A stretch of DNA of 64,000 nt. Origin: Elusimicrobiota bacterium (GTDB lineage: Bacteria; Elusimicrobiota; Elusimicrobia; UBA1565; UBA9628). Under the pieces are notes generated by a model, which did not search any database, had not been told where the DNA came from, and saw only the letters and a list, made by a program, of their open reading frames with translations. Shown one piece after another: positions 47,898-55,570 of this stretch. The DNA lies in assembly GCA_003151975.1 (NCBI GenBank), contig PLZD01000040.1, forward strand, positions 1-64,000. Reading direction: 5' to 3'. Made by a program: the position numbers and the translations under genes. Numbering within the stretch: the stretch's first letter is position 1; the number at the start of each line of letters is the position of its first letter.

Positions 47898-48352
47898 TTT
47901 ATAGTTCGCACCGAAGCTTTTTTCCCGAAAACCTCGTCCTCCTCGACGGCATCAGGATCGGTCTTATCTTCTCCGTCGACGACAAACCGGTACCGGTAGC
48001 GCCCCGACCGCAGCGGCAAGGTCAGCTCCCAGGACCCGTCGCGCATCTTGGCCAGGGGCAAAGTGCCCGGTTTCCACGCGTTGAAATCGCCGACGAGGAA
48101 GACCGCCTTCGCTCTCGAGGCTTTGAATTGAAAATCGGAGAACTCGAGCGCCGGCGCCGGATCGTCGTCGGCGAGAGAGCCGCGGTGCGGAATTCCCTTC
48201 ATCTTGATCGGCTTCAGGGGGCTCGGCTCGAACCCCGAGATGAAGCGCTCGTAGCGGTCGATGGAATCGAGCAGGACGGCCGAGGGGATGCAGATGATGG
48301 CCGCCCCGGCCACGACGAAAGTCCAGAACGGCAGCTTGCTCCGCTCGCGCAT
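47894..48352 (-). CDS. Membrane-anchored CBM48/AMPK-type glycogen-binding protein
   Basis: From the ATG at 48352 (MRERSKLPF) the product is 152 residues, with one N-terminal TM (about 9-30). The C-terminal domain (about 85-145) has the carbohydrate-binding module 48 pattern AVFLVGDFNAWKPGTLPLAK.DGSWELTLPL.SGRYRYRFVVDG, as in glycogen-branching enzymes and the AMPK beta subunit. In-frame ATGs further upstream (to 48400) are possible starts. It is coupled by a 4-nt overlap to the glucodextranase-C-like gene, so the pair may bind and process an alpha-glucan at the cell surface (inference). Confidence 0.8.
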   Translation of the reverse strand: MRERSKLPFWTFVVAGAAIICIPSAVLLDSIDRYERFISGFEPSPLKPIKMKGIPHRGSLADDDPAPALEFSDFQFKASRAKAVFLVGDFNAWKPGTLPLAKMRDGSWELTLPLRSGRYRYRFVVDGEDKTDPDAVEEDEVFGKKASVRTIK

Positions 48353-48385
48353 TTCGGTGCATGTTACCATTTCTGAAATATATAG

Positions 48386-48391
48386 TAGAAT
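48386..48391 (+). promoter_or_regulatory. -10 box TAGAAT
   Basis: TAGAAT in an AT-rich island between the divergent CBM48 gene and glutamate dehydrogenase. A GTTACC at 48363 is a poor -35. AGAGGA (48417-48422) is the ribosome binding site, 6 nt before the ATG at 48429. Confidence 0.45.
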
Positions 48392-48428
48392 CCGAGACAA
48401 GACGTCCTATGCGAATAGAGGAAAATTT

Positions 48429-49742
48429 ATGGAAACCAAGACCCACCCGAAGGCCGTCGTGAAGACCCCCGAGAAGCTCGCCGAACGCCTGGAAGCGGAG
48501 GAATCGAACCCGTGGCACCAGGCCATGGAGCAGCTTGAGAGAGCCGGCGAGAAAATGAAGATGGACCAGATGGTGCTCGAACGCCTGCGCCATTGCAAGC
48601 GAATCCTGACGGTCTCGGTCCCGGTGAAGATGGACGACGGCACGATCAAGGTTTTCGAAGGCTACCGCATCCAGCACAACGTCGACCGCGGCCCCGCCAA
48701 GGGCGGCATCCGCTATCACCCGCAGGTCTCGCTCGACGAGGTCAAGGCGCTTTCCTTCTGGATGACCATGAAGTGCGCGGTCGTCAACCTGCCTTACGGC
48801 GGTGCCAAGGGCGGCATCATCTGCGATCCGAAGAAGATGTCCATCGGCGAGATCGAGCGCATGACCCGCCGCTACACCTCGGAGATCTCCATCATCATCG
48901 GGCCGGATAAGGACATCCCGGCTCCCGACGTCAACACCAACGCCCAGATCATGGGCTGGATCATGGACACGTACTCGATGACCATCGGATATTCCTGCCC
49001 GGGGGTCGTGACCGGCAAGCCGATCGACATCGGCGGGTCCTTGGGCCGCAACGAGGCCACCGGCCGCGGCGTGTTCTACGTGACGCGCGAGCTCTCCAAC
49101 GTGCGCTCCTTCGACCTGCGCAAGGCGCCCGTCGCGATCCAGGGCTTCGGCAACGTCGGCAGCAACGCCGCGAAGGTCTTCTCCGAGCACGGCTGCAAGG
49201 TCGTCGGCATCTCGGACGTCGGCGGCGGCCTTTACGACGAGAAGGGTCTCGACATCGACGACATCATGGCTTATCGCGCCAAAAACGAGACCATCGCCGG
49301 TTATACGAAAGCCGAGCATGTTCCCGTGGAAAAGTTCGTCGAGGTCCCCTGCGACATCTTGATTCCGGCCGCCATGGAAAACACGATCACCCACGAGAAC
49401 GCGCCGCGCATCAAGGCGAAGTACGTTATTGAAGGGGCCAACGGCCCCACTTCCAACGCGGCGGACCGCATCCTCCACGAGCGCGGCATCATGGTCGTTC
49501 CCGACATTCTCGCCAACGCGGGCGGCGTGACGGTCTCCTACTTCGAGTGGGTGCAGGACATCCAGTCCTACTTCTGGAGCGAGAAGGACATCAACGCGCG
49601 CCTCCAGGACATCATCGTGGCCTCGTTCCGCGACGTCTACGGCACCGCCCAGAAAGAGCACGTGGACATGCGTCTGGCCGCGTTCATGGTCGGCTTGAAC
49701 CGTCTCGCGAAGGCCGTCAAGATTCGCGGAACGTTCCCTTAA
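48429..49742 (+). CDS. gdhA: Glutamate dehydrogenase
   Basis: A 437-residue Glu/Leu/Phe/Val dehydrogenase. The catalytic Gly-rich loop PYGGAKGGI contains the conserved Lys of the active site (about residue 123), preceded by GPAKGGIRYHP. The NAD(P)-binding Rossmann domain has the fingerprint QGFGNVGSNAA (about 238-248). The C-terminus has ANAGGVTVSYFEWVQ, a classic motif of the hexameric GDH family. It interconverts glutamate and 2-oxoglutarate plus ammonium. ATG 48429 is chosen over the longer frame from 48261 because of the AGAGGA site. A REPIN-like hairpin begins 8 nt after the stop. Confidence 0.97.
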   Translation: METKTHPKAVVKTPEKLAERLEAEESNPWHQAMEQLERAGEKMKMDQMVLERLRHCKRILTVSVPVKMDDGTIKVFEGYRIQHNVDRGPAKGGIRYHPQVSLDEVKALSFWMTMKCAVVNLPYGGAKGGIICDPKKMSIGEIERMTRRYTSEISIIIGPDKDIPAPDVNTNAQIMGWIMDTYSMTIGYSCPGVVTGKPIDIGGSLGRNEATGRGVFYVTRELSNVRSFDLRKAPVAIQGFGNVGSNAAKVFSEHGCKVVGISDVGGGLYDEKGLDIDDIMAYRAKNETIAGYTKAEHVPVEKFVEVPCDILIPAAMENTITHENAPRIKAKYVIEGANGPTSNAADRILHERGIMVVPDILANAGGVTVSYFEWVQDIQSYFWSEKDINARLQDIIVASFRDVYGTAQKEHVDMRLAAFMVGLNRLAKAVKIRGTFP

Positions 49743-49749
49743 GAAGAGT

Positions 49750-49835
49750 GGTGTCAGACGTTGAGTGTTTGGAAAAGTTCAATCTTTGCCCATGAGGAAA
49801 AGGCTGAACTCGGGAAAGATTCAACGTCTGACACC
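49750..49835. repeat. REPIN-like inverted repeat
   Basis: Perfect 15-bp arms GGTGTCAGACGTTGA (49750-49764) and TCAACGTCTGACACC (49821-49835) enclose 56 nt that is itself partly self-complementary. The right arm matches the RAYT-flanking motif TTAATGTCTGGCAC at 11 of 14 bases. Two REPs in inverted orientation with a short spacer is the REPIN layout. The element lies between gdhA and the kinase-TPR gene. Confidence 0.75.
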
Positions 49836-51645
49836 AAAGATCTTGATAGCGCCCAACGCATTTAAGGGAAGCTTGTCCGTCATGGACGCCTGCCGCGCCA
49901 TGGCCCGCGGCGTAAAATCCGCGTTGCCCGACGCGGTCCTCGAGCTCATGCCCATCTCCGACGGCGGCGACGGCCTGATCGACGCCTTGCTCGCCGCCAG
50001 GGGCGGCAAGCTCGTCTCGGTTCCCGTCATCGGCCCGCTTGGCGAGCGCCGCATCGCGCACTTCGCCTTGCTCAAGGACAAGACCGCCGTGGTCGAGATG
50101 GCCCGCGCCTCCGGCCTGGCTTTGATCCCTCCGGGCAAGCACGACGTCATGCGCGCGACTTCCTACGGCACGGGCCAGCTCATCGACGCCGCTTTGCAAA
50201 AAGGAGCGCGCCTGATCCTCGTCGGCATGGGCGGCAGCGCGACCAACGACGGCGGCGCGGGCATGGCGCAGGCTCTGGGCGCGCGGCTTTTGGACGCGGA
50301 TGGCAGGGAGCTCGCTCAAGGCGCGCAATCCTTGCTGAAGCTCGCGAGAATTGATCAAAGAGCAGTCTCCCAGCGGCTCAAAGGCGTGCGCGTGATCGCG
50401 GTCTCGGATGTCACAAATCCTCTCGTCGGTCCCAAAGGTTCCGCTCGAATTTACGGCCCGCAAAAGGGCGCGACCGCGGCGCAGGTTCGAGCCTTGGAGA
50501 AAGCGCTCGCGCATTACTCGCGAATTCTGAAACGGGACCTGGGAGTCGACGTGTCGCGCGTTCCCGGAGCGGGCGCCGCCGGCGGTCTGGGCGCGGGCTT
50601 GCTGGCTTTCCTGGGCGCGAAAATCGTTCCGGGCGCCGCGTTCGTCCTGGATTTCGTCGGCGCGGCCAAGAAGCTCAAGAATTCTTCGGCGGCGTTGACG
50701 GGAGAAGGCCGGTTGGACAAGACAAGTTTCTACGGCAAAGCTCCCGTCGAGTTCGCGCGGCTGGCAAAGATTGCCGGCGTGCCGACGGCGCTCGTCTGCG
50801 GACGCGTCGATGCCGCGCGAGCGGCGGGCTGCGTCGTGAGCTTGGCCGATGCCGGCGCCAAACCGGACGACGCCATGCGGCGCGCGGCGTTTTGGGTCAA
50901 GAAGGCCTCCGCGCTGGCCATCAAGCAGCTTCTGCTCGCGGCTCTCGTTCTTGGCGCGGTCGCCGCGGCGCGGGCGGCGTCTTCGGAAGACCTTGCGACA
51001 GTGGACGAGCTCTACTTCCATCGCAATCAGGGAACGAACCTCGTCCAAAGTATCGCCAAGTGCGAGGCCATGTTGAAGGGAAAGCCCGACGACGCTCCCG
51101 TGCTCTGGCGCCTCGGGCGCAGCCTGATGCGGCAGGGCGAGGGGCTCGAGGGTAAAAAGAAGCGCATCCCGGCATTCCAGCACGCCGAGGAGATCATTAA
51201 GAATTCCGTCGCGATCGACTCCCACAGCGCCGACGCGCACTTTTGGCTTGGCGTTACGATGGGCCGGCGCGGGCAGGCGCGCGGCATTATGAACTCTCTG
51301 TTCATGATCGGCGATCTGAAGTCAGAGATGAAGACGACCCTCGAGCTCGACCCGAAGTACGGCGGGGCGCACCACGTGCTCGCCGAGTTCTATTCTCAGC
51401 TGCCGGGATTTGCCGGCGGCAGCCGCAAGAAGGCCCGCGAGGAGTACGAGCAGGCGGCGGCGCTCACGCCGACCAACGCCGTCGTCCTCGAGTCGTACGC
51501 CGAATCTCTGCACTCCGACGGCCAGGACGCGCAGGCCAAAGCGGTGCTCGACAGGTTGTTTTCCTTGAAGGACCCCGCCGATCCCGCCGAGTATCCCGAC
51601 AACGTGGCCGACGGCAAGACCCTGCTGGCCAAGCTCAAGCCGTGA
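49792..51645 (+). CDS. Glycerate 2-kinase fused to an exported-type TPR protein
   Basis: From ATG 49792 the product is 617 residues. Residues about 15-395 are a glycerate kinase of the GarK/GlxK type (KILIAPNAFKGSLS, MPISDGGDGLIDAL, GMGGSATNDGGAGMAQALGARLLD, AGAAGGLGAGLLAFLGA, TGEGRLDKTSFYGKAP), which phosphorylates D-glycerate in the cytoplasm. The frame continues without a stop through a signal-peptide-like stretch (RRAAFWVKK, hydrophobic core, AAARA) into about 225 residues of TPR-like helices (ELYFHRN, LWRLGRSLMR, ADAHFWLGV). The fusion may be real or hide an internal start at ATG 50875. The upstream start codon lies inside the REPIN; the family start (M before KIL) has been replaced by Pro. 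Confidence 0.75.
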   Translation: MRKRLNSGKIQRLTPKILIAPNAFKGSLSVMDACRAMARGVKSALPDAVLELMPISDGGDGLIDALLAARGGKLVSVPVIGPLGERRIAHFALLKDKTAVVEMARASGLALIPPGKHDVMRATSYGTGQLIDAALQKGARLILVGMGGSATNDGGAGMAQALGARLLDADGRELAQGAQSLLKLARIDQRAVSQRLKGVRVIAVSDVTNPLVGPKGSARIYGPQKGATAAQVRALEKALAHYSRILKRDLGVDVSRVPGAGAAGGLGAGLLAFLGAKIVPGAAFVLDFVGAAKKLKNSSAALTGEGRLDKTSFYGKAPVEFARLAKIAGVPTALVCGRVDAARAAGCVVSLADAGAKPDDAMRRAAFWVKKASALAIKQLLLAALVLGAVAAARAASSEDLATVDELYFHRNQGTNLVQSIAKCEAMLKGKPDDAPVLWRLGRSLMRQGEGLEGKKKRIPAFQHAEEIIKNSVAIDSHSADAHFWLGVTMGRRGQARGIMNSLFMIGDLKSEMKTTLELDPKYGGAHHVLAEFYSQLPGFAGGSRKKAREEYEQAAALTPTNAVVLESYAESLHSDGQDAQAKAVLDRLFSLKDPADPAEYPDNVADGKTLLAKLKP

Positions 51646-52364
51646 GCCTCGCGCCGGCGGTTCTTCTCGCTGCCCTGGCTTTCGGAGCCGTGACCGGGGA
51701 CGGCCGCGCCTACGGCGAGATGGACGCGCTCTATTTTCATCGCGACGAGCCGGGCAAGCTGCAGGCGAGCATCGAGCTCCTCGAGGCAGGGCTGAAGGGC
51801 GCGGCGCGCGATCCCGAGCTGTTGTGGCGGCTGGGCCGCAGCGAGATGCGGTTGGGCGAAACCCAATCCGATCGGAGGACCAAGGGCGCGACTTTTTCTC
51901 GCGCTGAGGACCACCTGCGGGAATCCGTGCGCCTCGCTCCGCGCGTGGCCGTGGCGCACTTCTGGCTCGGCGCGCTGTTCGGGCGCGAGGCCCAGCTGCG
52001 GGGACCTGCGCGCTCGCTATTCCTGATTGGGCCGCTGAAGAAGGAGATGCGGGCCGTGCTCGAGATCGAGCCGAATTATGGCGGCGCGCACCAGATTCTG
52101 GGGCAGCTTTACTCCCAGCTTCCCCGCGTGCTCGGGGGCGGCCGCAGGAAGTCCCTGGCCGAGTTCGAGCTCGCCCTGGAGCAGTCCCCGGACTACGCGC
52201 AGAACTACGCTCCGCTGGCTCAGGCCTATGTCGCCGCCGGCGAGAAGGAGAAGGCCCGCGCGGTGCTCGAGCGCCTGTTCGCGCTGAAGGAGACGAGCGA
52301 CCCGGCGGCGCTGCCTGAGGAGCTCAAACGCGGCCGCGAGTTGGAGTCACAGCTGAAACAATGA
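51642..52364 (+). CDS. Exported TPR protein, paralogue of the preceding TPR domain
   Basis: The GTG at 51642 overlaps the previous stop (GTGA), giving a 240-residue product with a signal peptide (MSLAPAVLLAALAFGAVTG). The mature part is TPR-like and aligns along its length with the TPR half of the upstream fusion: ALYFHRDE/ELYFHRNQ, LWRLGRSEMR/LWRLGRSLMR, AHFWLGALFGR/AHFWLGVTMGR and YGGAHQILGQLYSQLP/YGGAHHVLAEFYSQLP. This marks a tandem duplication. The motif set resembles the TatT-like component of TRAP-transporter-associated proteins, but no transporter is nearby. Translationally coupled to the gene before it. Confidence 0.85.
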   Translation: MSLAPAVLLAALAFGAVTGDGRAYGEMDALYFHRDEPGKLQASIELLEAGLKGAARDPELLWRLGRSEMRLGETQSDRRTKGATFSRAEDHLRESVRLAPRVAVAHFWLGALFGREAQLRGPARSLFLIGPLKKEMRAVLEIEPNYGGAHQILGQLYSQLPRVLGGGRRKSLAEFELALEQSPDYAQNYAPLAQAYVAAGEKEKARAVLERLFALKETSDPAALPEELKRGRELESQLKQ

Positions 52365-52404
52365 GACGGACGGGGCCTTTCGCGCGTTTTGGAGGACGAG
52401 AAGA

Positions 52405-52941
52405 TTAGAGCTTGAAGCCGGCGCCGATAGACTTGAGCTCGGCGATGACGTGCTCGAGTTCTTTCTTGGAGGGATGCTCCTCGAGCTTCTTGATCGCCTC
52501 GCGCGCGGCGTGCCGGTCCTTCTCGAGGAAGGATTGCAGGGCCTTCTGCATCTCGGCGAATTCGTTGACCAAATCCTGATGGGTGTCGTTCTCGCGCACG
52601 CGCGGGGCGACGCTAAAGTCCCCGTCCTTGAGCCGCGCCATCGCGGCCGAGATCACGCGCAAAGGCCCCGCGAAGCGGTGCGACCAGAACAGCGTCACAA
52701 GCCCGCTGGCCAAGATCGAGAGGCACGCGGTGATGATCATCGGCGCGCGGATCGCGACGTGAATCCAGCCCATATCGTAGAAAAACTTGCGCGGCTCGGA
52801 GGCGGCGGCCTCGTCGAGGCCGTGCAGGACGCTGAAGGTCAGCAAGGCCAGGCTCAGGGTGACCAAGGCGAGCACGAAGCCCAGCATGTGCAGCTGGAGC
52901 GGGGAGTCGATCAGAACCTGCTTGCGCTTGTAGGAGGCCAA
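52405..52941 (-). CDS. Two-TM HAMP-domain membrane protein, TTG start
   Basis: A 178-residue product with TM1 (about 18-40), a short extracytoplasmic loop, TM2 (about 70-92), a HAMP domain (SHRFAGPLRVI, about 92-145) and a helical tail. There is no output domain. The N-terminus ASYKRKQVLID and HAMP motif resemble small signalling membrane proteins near chemotaxis-type receptors. A TTG is the start because a perfect TTGACA-17-TAGGAT promoter places the -10 box 7 nt upstream. Earlier codons would lie inside or before the promoter. Confidence 0.75.
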   Translation of the reverse strand: MASYKRKQVLIDSPLQLHMLGFVLALVTLSLALLTFSVLHGLDEAAASEPRKFFYDMGWIHVAIRAPMIITACLSILASGLVTLFWSHRFAGPLRVISAAMARLKDGDFSVAPRVRENDTHQDLVNEFAEMQKALQSFLEKDRHAAREAIKKLEEHPSKKELEHVIAELKSIGAGFKL

Positions 52942-52948
52942 GTTCCTT

Positions 52949-52977
52949 ATCCTAACAAGAGACGGGGATGTTGTCAA
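52949..52977 (-). promoter_or_regulatory. Consensus promoter TTGACA-17-TAGGAT inside the end of panC, leaderless
   Basis: On the minus strand TTGACA (52972-52977) and TAGGAT (52949-52954) are 17 bp apart. The panC stop codon TAG forms the first three bases of the -10 box. The TTG start at 52941 is 7 nt downstream. Confidence 0.75.
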
Positions 52978-53788
52978 TCAAGCGGGTCTTGCCGACCCGG
53001 ACGGCCGTGAGAAGGCGCAGGATCCCTTTTGATTTTCGCGCCGCCTCGAGGGTCTCGGGGTCGACGAGGCTCACGTAGTCGATCACTGACTTCGGTATCA
53101 GCGCGATGAACTTTCTAACGGCATGGATGACCTTGGCGGGGGGTATCTTTCGCCGCGCCAGCGCCGCGCCTAGGCGTAGGGCCTGTTGAATCTTCGGCGC
53201 GGCGGCGCGCTCGGTTGGATTCAAATAAACATTGCGCGACGAGAGCGCCAAACCGTCGCCTTCTCGTACCGTCGGACAGCCGACGATTTTGACGGGCAGA
53301 TCGAGGTCGCGCGTCATGCGCTTGATGACCTGAAGCTGCTGAAAATCCTTTTCGCCGAAATAGGCGCGATCGGGGAGGACGGTTTGAAAGAGTTTGAGCA
53401 CGACGGTGGCCACGCCCTTGAAGTGGCCGGGGCGGAAAGCGCCGTCGAGCAGATCGGAGAGCCCGCCGACTTCGATCAAGGTCTTAAAGCCGTCGGGATA
53501 AACCTCGGCTGGCGTCGGGTGGTAGAGCGCGTCGACGCCGAGGCTCGCGCAAAGCTTTTTGTCAGCGGAGAACGGCCGCGGGTAGCGGCTCAAGTCTTCC
53601 TTCGGTCCGAACTGAGTCGGATTGACGAAGATCGAGACGACGACGCGGTCGCATTCCTTGCGCGCCCGTTTGATCAGCGAGGCGTGGCCCGCGTGAAGGG
53701 CGCCCATCGTGGGCACGAAGCCAATCGAGCGGCCACCCCAGGACTTCGCGAGGGCCGTCATGGCCGTTCGACGCGAAATCACCTTCAT
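52952..53788 (-). CDS. panC: Pantothenate synthetase
   Basis: A 278-residue enzyme that condenses pantoate with beta-alanine using ATP. The motifs are those of the family: FVPTMGALHAGH (about 24-35, with the HxGH nucleotide-binding site), VVVSIFVNPTQFGP, FGEKDFQQL and SSRNVYLNP. The ATG (TAATG) overlaps the stop of the alpha/beta hydrolase by one base. Last gene of the dapB-orf-folK-panB-hydrolase-panC operon. It overlaps no gene at its 3' end but contains the promoter of the HAMP gene. Confidence 0.97.
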   Translation of the reverse strand: MKVISRRTAMTALAKSWGGRSIGFVPTMGALHAGHASLIKRARKECDRVVVSIFVNPTQFGPKEDLSRYPRPFSADKKLCASLGVDALYHPTPAEVYPDGFKTLIEVGGLSDLLDGAFRPGHFKGVATVVLKLFQTVLPDRAYFGEKDFQQLQVIKRMTRDLDLPVKIVGCPTVREGDGLALSSRNVYLNPTERAAAPKIQQALRLGAALARRKIPPAKVIHAVRKFIALIPKSVIDYVSLVDPETLEAARKSKGILRLLTAVRVGKTRLIDNIPVSC

Positions 53789-54675
53789 TACAGATTCTTG
53801 TTGAAGAAGCTCGCCACGCGCGTCTCGTACTCGAGGCCAGCCACCTCGTGGCACTTCGTGTGGCGGGCGCCGGGGATGATCCAAAGCTGCTTGGGCTCGG
53901 CGGCCTTGGCGAAGAGGCGCCGCACGTCGTCTTCCGGCATGAGCCGGTCCTCGGAGCCGCCGATCACCAGGAGGGGCCGGGGCGCGATCTTCGGGGCGAA
54001 TCGGATGGGGCTGTAAGCGGTCACCTTCGAGTCGCCCACGCGTAGCTTCAGAATCCACAGCGTGATCATCGGAAGGGGGAAGTAGGGCAGATGGAAGTTG
54101 TTCCAGGCCCAGCGGCGCACCACGCCGCGGTAGTCGGTGAACGGGCTTTCGAGCACCAGCGCCTTGATCTCGGGATGATCGGGCGTGGACATGCAGGCCA
54201 CCGCCGCTCCCATCGAGAGTCCGAAGACGCCGAGCCGCTCGACGAACTCGGGCTTGTTGTCGCGCAGGTACTGCACCGCGCCGTTGAAATCGATGGTCTC
54301 GAGCGCGCCGATCGTCGTGATCTCGCCCTCGGACTCGCCGTGAGAGCGGTTGTCGAAATAGAGGAGGTTCAAGCCCGCCTCGGTGCTCAGGAAACTCGTG
54401 AGCTTGAGAAGGTCGCCCTTGTTGTCGCCCCAGCCATGACACATAATCAATGTACGACGCTCAGAAATTCCCTTGGGCGACGGAATCCACCAGCCCTTCA
54501 GCGTGAGGCCGTCGCGCGTCTTGAAGGAAACTTTCTCGTAGCGGATGCCGAATTGTTCGGGGAAGGTCTCCATGCGGCTCATGAGCGGAGGGTAAAGGAT
54601 GAGGCCCGCGCCCCAATAACAGATGCCGACGACGCCGGCGGCGAGGATGAGCGCGGAGAAAAACCAGACGCTCAT
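53788..54675 (-). CDS. Membrane-anchored alpha/beta hydrolase
   Basis: A 295-residue hydrolase with an N-terminal TM (about 4-27), a catalytic Ser in GLSMG, Asp in GSEDRLMP and His in GARHTKCHE, giving a complete triad in family order. HGWGDNKGD forms the oxyanion turn and FDNRSHGESEG follows. Similar to the BAAT/lipase-like hydrolases of unknown substrate. AGGAGGA precedes the ATG at 54675. It sits between panB and panC with a one-base overlap to panC, so it is co-expressed with pantothenate synthesis, but no link to that pathway is known. Confidence 0.9.
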   Translation of the reverse strand: MSVWFFSALILAAGVVGICYWGAGLILYPPLMSRMETFPEQFGIRYEKVSFKTRDGLTLKGWWIPSPKGISERRTLIMCHGWGDNKGDLLKLTSFLSTEAGLNLLYFDNRSHGESEGEITTIGALETIDFNGAVQYLRDNKPEFVERLGVFGLSMGAAVACMSTPDHPEIKALVLESPFTDYRGVVRRWAWNNFHLPYFPLPMITLWILKLRVGDSKVTAYSPIRFAPKIAPRPLLVIGGSEDRLMPEDDVRRLFAKAAEPKQLWIIPGARHTKCHEVAGLEYETRVASFFNKNL

Positions 54676-54718
54676 GGCGCTCCTCCTATATCCTTCGGAG
54701 TCGCACCATTCCCTGCGG

Positions 54719-55570
54719 TCATGCGCTCAGCTTGTCGGACTTGGGCGCGTCGGCGAACTCGTGCTCGGCGGCGGGAAACGCGCCGCTTTGCACCTCGCGG
54801 CAGTACGACGAGACCGCCTTGAGCATCGTCGGGCGCAGGTCGGCGTACCGCTTGACGAACTTGAGCGCCGGCCCCTCGGTGGCGCCGAGCATGTCGTCGA
54901 CGACGAGGATCTGGCCGTCGCAGTGCGAGCCCGCGCCGATGCCGATCGTCGGAATGGAGAGCTTGCGCGTAATTTCTTTGGCGAGCGACGGAGGCACGCA
55001 TTCGAGCACCAACGCGAAGATGCCCGCGCCCTCGAGGATCTTGGCGTCGGTCAGCATCTTCTCCGCTTCCTGCGGCTTGCGGCCCTGGACCTTGTAGCCG
55101 CCGAAGCGGTTGAGCGCTTGCGGCGTCAGGCCGAGATGCCCCATGACCGGAATGTTGATCTTGATGAGCTCCTTGACCATCGGCGCGATCTCGAGGCCGC
55201 CCTCGATCTTGACCGCGTGAGCGCCGCCTTCCTTGATCAGCCGGCCGGCGTTGCGCAAGGTCTCCTTCAAATCGAGCTCGTAGGTCAGGTAGGGCATGTC
55301 GGCCACGAGCAAGGCGCGCGAATTGCCGCGCTTGACGGCCTTGACGTGATGGAGCATCTCGTCCAAGGTGACGGGCAGAGTGTTTTCGTAACCGAGCTTG
55401 ACCATCCCGACCGAGTCGCCCACCAAAATGACGTCGACGCCCGCTTCGTTGAGCAGGCGCGCGGTGGGGGCGTCGTAGGCGGTCAACGAGGTGATCTTGA
55501 CGCCCTTCTGCTTCATCTCGACGAGCTTGGCCGTCGAAACCGGAGTCTCTCTCTCGTTCTTAGAGCCCAT
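54719..55570 (-). CDS. panB: Ketopantoate hydroxymethyltransferase
   Basis: A 283-residue enzyme that converts 2-oxoisovalerate and methylene-tetrahydrofolate to ketopantoate. Motifs: ITSLTAYDAPTARLLNEAG, ILVGDSVGMV (metal-binding Asp), LVADMPYLTYE, AVKIEGG, MGHLGLTPQ and IGIGAGSHCDGQILV, all typical. Length is usual. The first 11 bases overlap the end of folK, so the genes are translated from one transcript. panC is two genes downstream. Confidence 0.97.
   Translation of the reverse strand: MGSKNERETPVSTAKLVEMKQKGVKITSLTAYDAPTARLLNEAGVDVILVGDSVGMVKLGYENTLPVTLDEMLHHVKAVKRGNSRALLVADMPYLTYELDLKETLRNAGRLIKEGGAHAVKIEGGLEIAPMVKELIKINIPVMGHLGLTPQALNRFGGYKVQGRKPQEAEKMLTDAKILEGAGIFALVLECVPPSLAKEITRKLSIPTIGIGAGSHCDGQILVVDDMLGATEGPALKFVKRYADLRPTMLKAVSSYCREVQSGAFPAAEHEFADAPKSDKLSA

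Noticed and set aside
53789-54442. N-terminal extension of panC to a 496-residue protein
   Set aside because: The added part is another frame of the alpha/beta hydrolase gene. The ATG at 53788 gives the normal PanC N-terminus and a stop-start overlap.
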